Part shown: piece by piece, positions 18,099-26,867 of the stretch
Layout of the letters: every line of letters starts with the position of its first letter
Position numbering within the stretch: the first letter of the stretch is position 1
NCBI GenBank assembly: GCA_964517265.1
Contig: CAZFBS010000007.1
Span: 1 to 64,000, forward strand
Reading direction: 5' to 3'
Origin: REEP01 sp964517265
GTDB lineage: Bacteria > Pseudomonadota > Alphaproteobacteria > Rhodospirillales > Defluviicoccaceae
DNA: 64,000 nt
The notes under the pieces: model-generated
The model's database searches: none
What the model was told of the DNA's origin: nothing
Seen by the model: only the letters and a program-made list of their open reading frames with translations
Program-made: the position numbers and the translations under genes

Positions 18099-18455
18099 AT
18101 GAGTCATCCAAAACGACCGACGACTCCGGAGGGTCCGCCCGGCAATCCAGCATCGGGGGTGGTGACCAAACCGCGGTCGAAGACCAAGAAGCCGTCGATG
18201 TACAAGGTGCTGATGCTCAACGACGACTACACGCCGATGGAGTTCGTCGTTCACGTGTTAGAGCGCTTTTTCGGCAAAAGTCACGAGGAGGCGGTACAGA
18301 TCATGCTCCACGTTCATCATCGTGGTGTCGGTATCTGTGGCGTGTTCACGTACGAAGTGGCTGAGACGAAAGTCAATCAGGTCATGGGGTTGGCGCGTCA
18401 GCATCAACACCCGCTTCAGTGCACGATCGAGAAGGACGGGACGGACGAAGGATAA
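18099..18455 (+). CDS. clpS: ATP-dependent Clp protease adaptor ClpS
   Basis: A 118-residue adaptor that delivers N-degron substrates to ClpAP. The core is plain: MYKVLMLNDDYTPMEFVV near residue 35, with the Asp-Asp that contacts the N-terminal residue, and HHRGVGICGVFTYEVAETK later. The N-terminal 33 residues are basic and flexible, as expected. The gene ends 3 bases before clpA, the standard operon arrangement, so the two products are made together. Confidence 0.95.
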   Translation: MSHPKRPTTPEGPPGNPASGVVTKPRSKTKKPSMYKVLMLNDDYTPMEFVVHVLERFFGKSHEEAVQIMLHVHHRGVGICGVFTYEVAETKVNQVMGLARQHQHPLQCTIEKDGTDEG

Positions 18456-18458
18456 GAG

Positions 18459-20774
18459 ATGCTTTCGCGTAATCTGGAACAGAGTCTGCACCGCGCGCTC
18501 GCCCTCGCCACCGAACGACGGCACGAGTATGCGACCCTGGAACACCTTCTGCTGGCGTTGACAGAGGACGAAGACGCGCTACCGGTTCTTCGTGCCTGTG
18601 GCGTTGATGTCGAACAATTGCGTCAGGATCTTGCCGATTTCGTCAAGCACGAACTGGACGGGCTGAAGTCGACCTCGAGCGCCGATCCGAAGCCAACGGC
18701 CGGATTTCAGCGGGTCGTGCAGCGGTCGGTGATCCATGTGCAGTCGTCAGGACGCGAGGAGGTGACCGGCGCGAACGTTCTGGTGGCGCTGTTTTCGGAG
18801 CGGGAATCGCACGCCGTTTACTTCCTGCAGGTGCAGGAGATGACCCGCCTCGACGCAGTCAACTTCATTGCCCACGGCATCGCCAAGGTTCCTGGCGAGG
18901 GCCGCCGCCGCACCGTTCAGGGTACCGACGAGGAAACCTCTTCCGAGCGGGTGGTTCGCAAGGGACATGAGGCCCTTGAAGCGTATTGCGTGGACTTGAA
19001 CCGCAAGGCAGCCGAGGGACGGATCGACCCGTTGATCGGGCGCGATGCAGAAATCGAACGGACCATCCAGATTCTTTGCCGCCGCAGCAAGAACAACCCC
19101 CTCTATGTGGGCGATCCCGGGGTTGGCAAGACGGCCATTGCCGAGGGACTGGCACGGCGGATCGTGATGGCGGAGGTGCCGGAGGTCCTGCAGGACGCGG
19201 TGATTTTCGCCCTCGACATGGGTGCGCTTCTGGCAGGGACCCGCTACCGCGGTGATTTCGAGGAGAGACTGAAAAACGTCATTTCGGAACTGGAAGGCAC
19301 GCCCGGCGCGGTGTTGTTCATCGACGAGATCCATACCGTGGTTGGCGCTGGAGCTACCAGCGGCGGCTCGATGGATGCCTCCAACATTCTGAAGCCGTCG
19401 CTGGCTTCGGGCAGCCTGCGCTGCATCGGCTCGACCACGTATAAGGAATATCGCAATCACTTTGAAAAGGACCGCGCGCTGGTGCGCAGGTTCCAGAAGA
19501 TCGATATCCACGAGCCGACGTTGGAGGACACCGTCAAGATCCTGCGCGGGCTCAAGCCGTATTTCGAAGCACATCACCACGTCCGCTACACTGCCGAATC
19601 TTTGCGGGCGGCCGTCGAATTGGCATCCCGGTACATTAACGATCGCAAGCTCCCTGACAAGGCGATCGACGTTATCGATGAAGTGGGAGCGGCGCGAATG
19701 ATCCTTCCACCGAACCGGCGGCGGACAACTGTAACGGTGAAGGATGTCGAGGACGTGGTCGCCAAGATCGCGCGGATTCCACCCAAGAGCGTTTCCTCCG
19801 ACGACCGCAAAGTCTTGCAGACCCTCGAGCGTGATCTGAGCACGGTGGTGTTCGGCCAGGACCGCGCGATCAGCGCGTTGTCCAGCGCCATCAAGCTGGC
19901 ACGCGCCGGCCTACGGGAGCCGGAAAAGCCGATCGGCTGCTACCTGTTTTCCGGCCCCACCGGCGTCGGCAAGACCGAGGTGGCACGCCAGCTTGCTCAT
20001 GTCCTCGGGATCGAACTGGTCCGCTTCGATATGTCGGAGTACATGGAACGGCATACGGTGTCGCGTCTGATTGGTGCGCCGCCGGGATATGTCGGTTTCG
20101 ACCAGGGCGGCCTTCTCACGGATGCGATCGACAAGCAGCCCCATACGGTTTTGCTACTCGACGAAATCGAGAAGGCCCATCCGGATCTGTTCAACATATT
20201 GCTGCAGGTCATGGACCACGGCAAGCTGACCGACCACAACGGCAAGGTCGTGGATTTTCGCAACGTTATCCTGATCATGACGACCAATGCCGGCGCGGCG
20301 GAACTCTCCAAGCCGGCGATCGGCTTCGAGCGGGAAGATCGTATGGGGGATGATGCCGAGGCGATCGAGCGGACCTTCACGCCGGAATTCCGTAATCGCC
20401 TTGATGCCATCATTCCGTTCGCGGCACTGTCGCCGGAGGTGGTTGGCCGGGTCGTCGAGAAGTTCGTAATGCAGCTTGAAGTGCAGCTTGCCGACCGTCA
20501 GGTCAGCATCGAGCTGACCGACGAGGCACGGAAGTGGCTGGCGGACAAGGGCTATGATCAGCGTTTTGGCGCGCGGCCGCTCGCCCGGGTGATCCAGGAG
20601 CACATCAAGCGGCACCTTGCGGAAGAATTGCTGTTCGGCCGGCTCGCCAAGGGCGGGGTGGTTCAGGTCGCTCTCAAGGACGGGCAGTTGACGTTCGTCT
20701 ATCCTGACTCGGGGCAGGTGCCGCCGCCTCCAGGGAAAAAGCGCAAGAGCCGACAGCCAGCAGACGTCCGCTGA
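18459..20774 (+). CDS. clpA: ATP-dependent Clp protease ATP-binding subunit ClpA
   Basis: A 771-residue AAA+ unfoldase that feeds substrates to ClpP. The N-terminal Clp_N repeat spans about residues 1-150. The first ATPase domain has Walker A GDPGVGKTAI near residue 214 and Walker B LFIDEIHT. The second has Walker A GPTGVGKTEV near residue 500 and Walker B LLLDEIEKAHPD. The absence of a long coiled-coil M domain between them separates it from ClpB. The clpS partner lies directly upstream. Confidence 0.95.
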   Translation: MLSRNLEQSLHRALALATERRHEYATLEHLLLALTEDEDALPVLRACGVDVEQLRQDLADFVKHELDGLKSTSSADPKPTAGFQRVVQRSVIHVQSSGREEVTGANVLVALFSERESHAVYFLQVQEMTRLDAVNFIAHGIAKVPGEGRRRTVQGTDEETSSERVVRKGHEALEAYCVDLNRKAAEGRIDPLIGRDAEIERTIQILCRRSKNNPLYVGDPGVGKTAIAEGLARRIVMAEVPEVLQDAVIFALDMGALLAGTRYRGDFEERLKNVISELEGTPGAVLFIDEIHTVVGAGATSGGSMDASNILKPSLASGSLRCIGSTTYKEYRNHFEKDRALVRRFQKIDIHEPTLEDTVKILRGLKPYFEAHHHVRYTAESLRAAVELASRYINDRKLPDKAIDVIDEVGAARMILPPNRRRTTVTVKDVEDVVAKIARIPPKSVSSDDRKVLQTLERDLSTVVFGQDRAISALSSAIKLARAGLREPEKPIGCYLFSGPTGVGKTEVARQLAHVLGIELVRFDMSEYMERHTVSRLIGAPPGYVGFDQGGLLTDAIDKQPHTVLLLDEIEKAHPDLFNILLQVMDHGKLTDHNGKVVDFRNVILIMTTNAGAAELSKPAIGFEREDRMGDDAEAIERTFTPEFRNRLDAIIPFAALSPEVVGRVVEKFVMQLEVQLADRQVSIELTDEARKWLADKGYDQRFGARPLARVIQEHIKRHLAEELLFGRLAKGGVVQVALKDGQLTFVYPDSGQVPPPPGKKRKSRQPADVR

Positions 20775-20776
20775 GG

Positions 20777-20821
20777 CGCGCGGCCGGCCTGCAAGGGAAA
20801 CCAGGAGCGGCTGGCCGCGCG
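20777..20821. terminator. Long GC hairpin after clpA
   Basis: CGCGCGGCCGGC and GCTGGCCGCGCG pair over 12 bp with one G-T wobble, around a 21-base loop, starting 3 bases after the clpA stop. There is no T run, so it may stabilise the transcript end or assist termination. Confidence 0.4.
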
Positions 20822-20855
20822 GCGTTCCCGGCCGTCTCCGAGAGAGGGGGGAGGA

Positions 20856-21950
20856 ATGCTCAAGCGCTTTCTCGAGGGCGTTCGGGTCCTCGATCTCAGT
20901 CAGTATCTGCCGGGTCCGTTCGCTACGCGCATGCTGGCCGACATGGGGGCTGACGTCATCAAGGTGGAGCCGCCGGGAGGAGAGCCGGGGCGGAGGCTTG
21001 ATCGGAACGGGCAGGAAAGCATCTCGCCTTATTATCATGTGGTGAACGCGGGCAAACGCGTCATCAGCCTCGACCTTAAGGATGAGGCCGACAGCGCGCG
21101 GTTTGCTGAAATGGTGCAGCGGGCCGATGTGCTGCTGGAATCGTTCCGGCCGGGGGTGATGGAGCGTCTCGGGTTCGGCGAGCAGCGGCTGAAGACGCTC
21201 AATCCGAAGCTGGTTCATTGCGCATTGTCCGGATACGGGCAGACTGGTCCGCTGCGCCTCGCATCCGGGCACGACCTGAATTATGTCGCCTTGACCGGAA
21301 CGCTCAGTGCTACCGGAACTCGGGATCAGCCGACTATTCCGTTTCCTCCGATGGCGGATCATTCTGGTGCAATGGTCGCGGTTACCTCCATTCTAGGAGC
21401 GTTGTTCGCGCGCACGCGGGGTGGCAGTGGTGTGTTCCTCGACGTCAGTTTGAACGAGTCGCTGCTGTTTCTTCAGGAACTAGCGTTTGCGTTCGATGCA
21501 CGCCGGTCTCTGGGGTTGCTGACGGGAGGCGCGGCTTGTTACCAGATCTACCGTACTGCAGATGACCGGTTCGTCACGATTAGCCCGTTGGAGCCGAAAT
21601 TCTGGGCGAACTTCTGTCAGGCCGTCGGGCATCCGGAATGGATCGGGCGCCAGTACGAACCGTTGCCACAGACACAGCTGATCGAGGAGGTCGCGGCGCT
21701 GTTGGCGAGCCAACCCCTCAGCCATTGGGACCCGTTGTTGACCGAAGGGGACTGCTGCTACCAAGCGGTCATTGGTCACGATGAGGTCCCGGATCATCCT
21801 CACGTCCGGGAGCGGGGGCTGGTGAGAAAACTAGGGGAAGACACCGCTGTGCTGTTTCCCGCCTTCGTCGACGGCATGTCGCCACAACCGCGTGACGAAG
21901 TGGAATTCCTGGAAGCGGAGACCGTGCTGGCATCGTGGCTCGGCGAATAA
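20856..21950 (+). CDS. CaiB/BaiF family III CoA-transferase, alpha-methylacyl-CoA racemase-like
   Basis: A 364-residue family III CoA-transferase. The N-terminal LEGVRVLDLSQYLPGPFATR and the segment MGADVIKVEPPGGEP are typical, and the catalytic Asp lies in SGHDLNYVALTG. The length and the MADHSGAMVAV segment resemble alpha-methylacyl-CoA racemase, which acts on 2-methyl-branched acyl-CoAs. A racemase and a transferase cannot be separated by eye. GAGGGGGGAGGA precedes the ATG. It follows clpA but past a hairpin, so is likely a separate unit. Confidence 0.85.
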   Translation: MLKRFLEGVRVLDLSQYLPGPFATRMLADMGADVIKVEPPGGEPGRRLDRNGQESISPYYHVVNAGKRVISLDLKDEADSARFAEMVQRADVLLESFRPGVMERLGFGEQRLKTLNPKLVHCALSGYGQTGPLRLASGHDLNYVALTGTLSATGTRDQPTIPFPPMADHSGAMVAVTSILGALFARTRGGSGVFLDVSLNESLLFLQELAFAFDARRSLGLLTGGAACYQIYRTADDRFVTISPLEPKFWANFCQAVGHPEWIGRQYEPLPQTQLIEEVAALLASQPLSHWDPLLTEGDCCYQAVIGHDEVPDHPHVRERGLVRKLGEDTAVLFPAFVDGMSPQPRDEVEFLEAETVLASWLGE

Positions 21951-21993
21951 TACGCGGGTATGGGCCGGAGGCCTGTCGACTTGGCGCCGAAAA

Positions 21994-22581
21994 TCAGCGG
22001 CAGCCCGTTTCCCCGGCGATGCTGGCGTTGACGGCGCCGTCTGAGGGATGGGGCAGGGTCGACCGCGGTCCGACAACGTAGTTGCTGCGGCTTTGTCCGC
22101 CGGAGCTGTCGGTTCGCACGATGGTAACCGCACGGCATTCGCCGCATCCGTTCACCAGCAGATGGGCGTCTCCAGTGCGGGCAAACTGCACACATCGCCG
22201 CCCGTCGGCATGCTGGGCCCCCGCTCCGGCAGGTTTGGCCGCGCGACACAGTTCCTCGCTCGTCAACCGCGTGCGGCCGGGACCGAGAAAGGACAGCTCG
22301 ATCTGGCTCTGCTCGGGAACGACGACGGTGCGGGCGGTCGGAAAGTGGGCGCCCGGCCGGTCCCGTTCTACGCCCACTCGGCGGCAAACGTCACACGCAT
22401 TGATCAAGATTTCATGATGCTGGAGAGAAAACAGCCGCACGCAGTGGATCCCCGATAGGGGATCGGCTGCGGATGCGCTGCCGGGCACAATCGCTTTGGT
22501 CACCACTCCAGCCATGGTCAAAGCCATTGTCATGGTAAGCGTGAAGGTGACGGCACTGCGGATGACGCATCCTGTCCTCAT
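21994..22581 (-). CDS. Hypothetical secreted protein with two CxxC motifs
   Basis: A 195-residue protein of unknown function. A signal peptide covers about residues 1-40 (hydrophobic core in FTLTMTMALTMAGVV, cleavage likely at SASA-AD). The mature part holds two similar segments, LINACDVCRRVGVERDRPG and LVNGCGECRAVTIVRT, each with a CxxC pair, separated by a beta-rich stretch with TVVVPEQSQIELSF. The CxxC pairs suggest disulfides or metal binding in the periplasm. No family is recognised. It lies upstream of, and on the opposite strand to, the CoA-transferase end. Confidence 0.6.
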   Translation of the reverse strand: MRTGCVIRSAVTFTLTMTMALTMAGVVTKAIVPGSASAADPLSGIHCVRLFSLQHHEILINACDVCRRVGVERDRPGAHFPTARTVVVPEQSQIELSFLGPGRTRLTSEELCRAAKPAGAGAQHADGRRCVQFARTGDAHLLVNGCGECRAVTIVRTDSSGGQSRSNYVVGPRSTLPHPSDGAVNASIAGETGCR

Positions 22582-22617
22582 GAAAGCCGTTCTATCCCGG
22601 CGGAGGTTAAACTGCCG

Positions 22618-23787
22618 TTACGAGCCCTCAAGCTCCTGACGAAACGGGGATGCGGCGTTCAGTTGCGCCATGTCTTCCTCGATGGCGTGGTGCTCTGCGT
22701 CGAGATATCGTGAGAGGGCATCGCGGAAGGGGGGATCGGCGATCCAGTGCGCACTGTGGGTGCGGACTGGCAAGTAGCCGCGCTGGATCTTGTGCGGCCC
22801 CTGGGCGCCAGCCTCGACCCGCATTAGATTGTGGCGAATGGCGAAGTCGATGGCGCGATAATAGCAGGCTTCAAAATGGAGGAACCGGTAGTCTTCTAAA
22901 CACCCCCAGTAGCGGCCGTAAAGCACGTCGGCGCTGCGAAGGTTGAGGGCACCCGCCGCGATTTCCCCATCTGGCTTTTCCGCAACCACCATTACCACTC
23001 TGTCTAGCAGCCGATCGCCAAGCAGCCGAAAGAAGGTGCGGTTGAGATAAGCATGGCCCCACTTGCGATCGTGGGTGTTGCGGTAGAAGCGATAAAACGC
23101 GTTCCAGTGCCGCTCTTCGATCTCGTTACCGGCCAGCGTTCTTAGAATGACTCCTTGACCGGCGACGGCGTTGCGCTCCTTGCGGATCGCTTTGCGCTTG
23201 CGTGACGACAACGCTGCCAGGAAATCTTCAAAGTCGCAGTATCCCCTGTTCTGCCAGTGAAACTGATGGCCAATGCGGAGCAGGTATCCGGCTTTGCCAA
23301 GGTGGACCCACTGCGCTTCCGTCGGAAACGTGACATGAACCGAGGAAATGGCAAGCCGCTCGGCGAACTGAACCAGTGCGCCGGCCAGCACATTGAGGGT
23401 GCCTGCCGGCGCACTCTCGCGAACCAGCAGGCGGTTGCCGGTGATCGGCGTGAACGGAACCGCTACTTGGAGCTTCGGATAGTAATGCCCGCCAGCTTGC
23501 TCATAAGCATCCGCCCAGCTCCAATCGAATACATATTCCCCGTAGGAATGGGTCTTGAGGTATGCGGGTACACAGGCGATCACCTTGCCGCTGCTGTCAT
23601 GGGCGACGAGATGTCTCGGCGCCCAGCCGGTTCGCACGCCGACCGATCCGCTGTCTTCCAGAGCGGCGAGGAACGCGTGGCTGATAAACGGATCGTTTTC
23701 GCCCGCGCAGGCATTCCAGTCTTCCGCCGCGATCTCATGGATCGAGGGCAGGCTTGTAATGTGGTGTGGGTCGGCTCCATCGGGCAT
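22618..23787 (-). CDS. GNAT/FemAB-like N-acetyltransferase (PF04339 type)
   Basis: A 389-residue cytoplasmic protein of the peptidogalycan biosynthesis/DUF482 group of GNAT-fold enzymes. Typical segments are ENDPFISHAFLAALEDSGSV near residue 28, VFDWSWADAYEQAG near residue 90, SSRKRKAIRKER near residue 200, and the end ARS-like GAQGPHKIQRGYLPV. The substrate is unknown. The ATG at 23787 is chosen; the in-frame extension to 24366 overlaps the CAP gene on the other strand and is low-complexity. It is divergent from that gene across 80 bases, so the two may share control. Confidence 0.85.
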   Translation of the reverse strand: MPDGADPHHITSLPSIHEIAAEDWNACAGENDPFISHAFLAALEDSGSVGVRTGWAPRHLVAHDSSGKVIACVPAYLKTHSYGEYVFDWSWADAYEQAGGHYYPKLQVAVPFTPITGNRLLVRESAPAGTLNVLAGALVQFAERLAISSVHVTFPTEAQWVHLGKAGYLLRIGHQFHWQNRGYCDFEDFLAALSSRKRKAIRKERNAVAGQGVILRTLAGNEIEERHWNAFYRFYRNTHDRKWGHAYLNRTFFRLLGDRLLDRVVMVVAEKPDGEIAAGALNLRSADVLYGRYWGCLEDYRFLHFEACYYRAIDFAIRHNLMRVEAGAQGPHKIQRGYLPVRTHSAHWIADPPFRDALSRYLDAEHHAIEEDMAQLNAASPFRQELEGS

Positions 23788-23867
23788 GCTGATCGCGATC
23801 GTGATGGTGATAACGGCTATCTCCAACAATGGGTCGGACCGTAGCGTGTTCAAGAGGACTGTTCGAG

Positions 23868-24467
23868 ATGATGAGGAAACCGTGGGAAAGGCTGCAGATC
23901 CCGTTGATACTGGCCATGCTGGTCTCGCCCGAAGCCGGGGCCGTCGACTCACCACCCGACACGGCACGGGCCGGCATGCTGGATGCCCATAACGCTGTGC
24001 GAAAGCAGGCACATTCCGATCTGCCGGCGCTGTCCTGGTCGGAGCGAGCCGCCGAGCAGGCGCAGGATTGGGCCGATACGCTGGCGTCGGACGGCTGCCG
24101 GATGCGCCACAATCCGGCGCTGCAAGAGCATGGGCAGAATTTGTTCTGGGCAGGAGCGCGGCGGGAGGTGACAACCACCCGATCGGGGGAGACGGGCGCA
24201 GTGCTGGACCGCACCGTCGGCACACGAGTCCAACAGATCGCGGCGGACGATGTGGTCGAGAGCTGGGCAAGCGAGCGACAATGGTATGATTATGAGGCCG
24301 ACGCATGCCGCGCTCCTCAAGGCGCGAGCTGCGATCACTACACGCAAATCGTTTGGGCCGAGACAACCGACGTAGGGTGCGGGATGAGCGTTTGCGAAAA
24401 CAAAGGGCAGATCTGGGTCTGCGAATACTACCCGGCCGGCAACGTCGTAGGCCAACGGCCCTACTGA
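23868..24467 (+). CDS. Secreted CAP-domain (SCP/PR-1-like) protein
   Basis: A 199-residue secreted protein. A signal peptide covers about residues 1-25 (LQIPLILAMLVSPEAGA). The CAP signatures are present: MLDAHNAVRKQA near the N-terminus, HYTQIVWAETTDVGCG and VCEYYPAGNVVGQRPY at the end, with four cysteines likely in disulfides. The His and Glu of the central cavity (HGQNLFWA and HYTQIVWAE) are kept. Function in bacteria is poorly known. ATG codons at 23868 and 23871 are both possible. Confidence 0.85.
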   Translation: MMRKPWERLQIPLILAMLVSPEAGAVDSPPDTARAGMLDAHNAVRKQAHSDLPALSWSERAAEQAQDWADTLASDGCRMRHNPALQEHGQNLFWAGARREVTTTRSGETGAVLDRTVGTRVQQIAADDVVESWASERQWYDYEADACRAPQGASCDHYTQIVWAETTDVGCGMSVCENKGQIWVCEYYPAGNVVGQRPY

Positions 24468-24526
24468 TGGGGGGACGGCCGCCGGCTGGAAATTACCATC
24501 GAGCAATCCCCATCAAGAACTTCGCT

Positions 24527-25096
24527 TCAATTGAGGCTACGTGAGGGAGAGCGAAGGCCCCCGCTGAACGGGTCCCCAGGCGCACGCTCGGCGCGGCGCT
24601 GGAACTCCAGCCGATCCATCTGCCGCTGAACCGACTGCCGCTCGAATTGCAGGCTACGTTGCTCCTGTTTAAGAAGAACTTCGCGGGGTGCCGAGCGATT
24701 GCGTCGAGAGGGATCTAGCTCCTGCCGGTTCCGCCGGCGCATGTCAATGGAGTCCAACTGACGCTCGATCGTCTCGGACCGGCCTTCAATTGTCCATTCA
24801 CGACGTTGCAGTTGGCTGTCTCCAAGACGGTCCCGCTCCAGTTCGCCACCGGTGCCGAAGACTGTATGAATCCGACTGCTCTCATCGGACGGCACCCCTG
24901 CGGTGTCTCCTTTCCGACTCTGCGAGCTGTTATCCATGCTAGTTTGCGATGTGAGTGTCGCCTCGGCGGCAGCCGGTTGGTGTTGCTCCCGCTGCAGCAT
25001 AGTGCAGCCGGCAGTTAGCCCAACCAAAAGCACGGTCAGGACAGAGCGCTTTCGCCTCCCTCTCGCCCTGACCTTGTCGGGCATGTGGCCCCACAT
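24527..25096 (-). CDS. Hypothetical lipoprotein with charged helical region
   Basis: A 189-residue protein with a basic N-terminus and a lipobox in LLVGLTAGC, so probably lipid-anchored. After a Ser/Thr-rich linker, residues about 85-170 are very rich in Arg, Gln and Glu with repeated patterns such as RDRLGDSQLQRREW and RSLQFERQSVQRQMDRLEF, suggesting a long helix or coiled coil. No family is recognised. The ATG at 25096 has GGAGA upstream; the ATG at 25084 is an alternative. It ends convergent with the CAP gene. Confidence 0.6.
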   Translation of the reverse strand: MWGHMPDKVRARGRRKRSVLTVLLVGLTAGCTMLQREQHQPAAAEATLTSQTSMDNSSQSRKGDTAGVPSDESSRIHTVFGTGGELERDRLGDSQLQRREWTIEGRSETIERQLDSIDMRRRNRQELDPSRRNRSAPREVLLKQEQRSLQFERQSVQRQMDRLEFQRRAERAPGDPFSGGLRSPSRSLN

Positions 25097-25233
25097 AGTC
25101 AGCGGTCTCCAAGCGTATTCACCATCACCTCTTGATTTAAGAATTTCTGAGGGGCCGACAAGGTGGGGCTGCGGTGCTGTTGCGCCCAGAGAGCGCGTGA
25201 GATAATCAGAGGCGGCGGAGGATCAAGAGGACA

Positions 25234-25617
25234 ATGAGGCAGGGAAAAATTCTGATTGTCGAAGATGACTTTTTCATCGCGGAGGGAATCAGAAAAACGC
25301 TTACCGATGCCGGCTATCATGTCATCGGCATGGCGGGTCACACCGAGAGTGCAGATGAACTCGCAATCCGGCACGGCGCCGATCTGGCGATTGTCAGCCT
25401 GAAGCTGGAAGCCGACGTGGATGGTGTGCGGACGGCAACATGTCTGCAAACCAAGCACGGGATGAAGGTTCTGATCACGACCGGCTTTAACGATTGCGTC
25501 GTCCACCAGTGGGTCGGCAATCCCACAACGTGGCCATTTCTCCGAAAGCCGTTTTCCGATACCGAACTGCTGACGGCCGTCAGCGCCTGCCTTGCCCAAT
25601 CAGCGCCGGAGTTCTGA
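25234..25617 (+). CDS. Stand-alone receiver domain lacking the phospho-acceptor Asp
   Basis: A 127-residue CheY-like receiver with no output domain. The acidic pair D11-D12 (VEDDFFIAEG), the Thr in VLITTG near residue 82 and the Lys in LRKPF (K105) are kept. At the phospho-acceptor position the sequence reads LAIVSLKLEADVDG, with Ser55 where Asp is expected, so phosphorylation in the normal way looks impossible. It may act as a phosphorylation-independent or decoy receiver. No histidine kinase is adjacent; the neighbour is a DUF3096 membrane peptide on the other strand. Confidence 0.8.
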   Translation: MRQGKILIVEDDFFIAEGIRKTLTDAGYHVIGMAGHTESADELAIRHGADLAIVSLKLEADVDGVRTATCLQTKHGMKVLITTGFNDCVVHQWVGNPTTWPFLRKPFSDTELLTAVSACLAQSAPEF

Positions 25618-25661
25618 TCAGGATTGAAGAAGCCAAGCGATGTCGGGCGATGCGCAAGCCC

Positions 25662-25805
25662 TCACGCGAATGCCACCGCAAGCCCGGCGATTCCGAACAG
25701 GATCAGGTATGCTGCCACGATGTAACTGAGCAGGGCCGGCTTGGCAAAGATCAGCAGGCCGGCAAGAATGGCAATTACCGACTGAAGGACGAGGAGTTCG
25801 TTCAT
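25662..25805 (-). CDS. Small membrane protein, DUF3096 type
   Basis: A 47-residue peptide with two hydrophobic helices, LQSVIAILAGLLIFA and LLSYIVAAYLILFGIAGL, matching the DUF3096 pattern of tiny inner-membrane proteins of unknown role. The ATG at 25805 has GGGAG 8 bases upstream; the longer in-frame start at 25925 would add 40 Arg-rich residues and is rejected. It is convergent with the receiver gene. Confidence 0.7.
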   Translation of the reverse strand: MNELLVLQSVIAILAGLLIFAKPALLSYIVAAYLILFGIAGLAVAFA

Positions 25806-25960
25806 CGCTCGCTCCCTTAACATCATCGTCGTCACACGCTCGCGGAGCGGAACCCGAACGCCGTCTACCCTGGCAACCCATAGCCTGATCGGCGGGCGTC
25901 CGAATTTACCATAAGATAGCTTCAACAGAGGCTACGAACATTGCGCTCGCTTGATCTCAA

Positions 25961-25984
25961 GGCGAGGCGCCCCTCGCGCTCGCC
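25961..25984 (-). terminator. Hairpin downstream of flgH
   Basis: GGCGAG-CGC and GCG-CTCGCC pair over 9 bp with one bulged G around a CCCTC loop. It lies about 110 bases past the flgH stop at the end of the minus-strand flagellar operon. No long T run is present. Confidence 0.35.
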
Positions 25985-26092
25985 CGAGATCCACCAATGT
26001 GAACACGCCCCGGATCGACAGGCAGGATCAACGGGCCGGCCTGCATCTGGTAGACATCGGCGTGGACCTCCGCCGGCGCCGAGTGGGCCGGT

Positions 26093-26854
26093 TCAGAATG
26101 GCGCCACGATGTCCCAGATCTGTGTGCCCCAGCGCGGCTGCTGCAGGTCGCTGAGCGTACCGCGGCCACCATAGGCCATCCGCATCTCGGCGATCTTCTC
26201 GTGCGAAATGGTATTGTCGGCCTCGATGTCCTGGGGCCGGATCACGCCCATCACCATCAGCTCACGCAACTCGTAGTTCACGCGTACCTCTTGCCGGCCC
26301 ATGATCGCCAGCGAGCCGTTCGGCAGGATCTGGGTAACGATCGCCGCGACCGTGAGCTGGATATCTTCCTTGCGATTGATGTCGCCGGTGCCCTGGGTGT
26401 TGGTTTCGCTGCCGAAGCCCACGAGCTTGGCGTTGTTGACGGCGTCGGGAAGCCACCTGGAGAGGTTGGCCTCAAACCCGAGGAAGGCGTCCACGCCCAT
26501 TGTGTCGGAGTTGTCGCGGTCACGGACCGTGTTGTTTTCCAGTCGGGCACGATCGGCCAAGCGCAGCTTGACAGTGAGGATGTCGCCAACCTCCTTGGCG
26601 CGGATGTCTTTGAAGAACGCCTTTGCGCCAGGTCGCCACAGCGAGTTGGGATTGTCGACGAGGCTCTGCGGTGCCGGCATCGGCAAACTAACCGGCTTAT
26701 AGCCTGGCGTCTCGACCGGGTTGGTGATCCCGGTCATCCTTGGCTCGGTGCCGACCTCGGATAACCGGGTAAACGTGTTGCAGCCGCCGATGACGAGGGT
26801 CAATGCGATAGCGAGTGTGGATCGCGCAAGCGGGCGCATGTGGATCGAGGACAT
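26093..26854 (-). CDS. flgH: Flagellar L-ring protein FlgH
   Basis: A 253-residue outer-membrane lipoprotein forming the flagellar L ring around the rod. The lipobox is LVIGGC near residue 25, SLWRPG near residue 70 opens the conserved core, and later segments KEDIQLTVAAIVTQILPNG and GRQEVRVNYELREL match FlgH. The ATG at 26854 is preferred because AGGA lies about 9 bases upstream; ATGs at 26863 and 26839 are alternatives. It follows flgA after 13 bases. Confidence 0.93.
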   Translation of the reverse strand: MSSIHMRPLARSTLAIALTLVIGGCNTFTRLSEVGTEPRMTGITNPVETPGYKPVSLPMPAPQSLVDNPNSLWRPGAKAFFKDIRAKEVGDILTVKLRLADRARLENNTVRDRDNSDTMGVDAFLGFEANLSRWLPDAVNNAKLVGFGSETNTQGTGDINRKEDIQLTVAAIVTQILPNGSLAIMGRQEVRVNYELRELMVMGVIRPQDIEADNTISHEKIAEMRMAYGGRGTLSDLQQPRWGTQIWDIVAPF

Positions 26855-26867
26855 TTTATGCATTTTC

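Noticed and set aside
17836..18101. Plus-strand open frame before clpS ending VSSRIEFRREDRVRVNKMDRRRR-like
   Set aside because: It is open for about 85 codons and overlaps the clpS start, but it has no ATG or GTG start and the composition is uneven; only a late TTG could open it.
23788..24366. In-frame N-terminal extension of the FemAB-like GNAT protein
   Set aside because: It is a Pro/Arg/Ser-rich shadow of the CAP gene on the opposite strand; the real start is ATG 23787.
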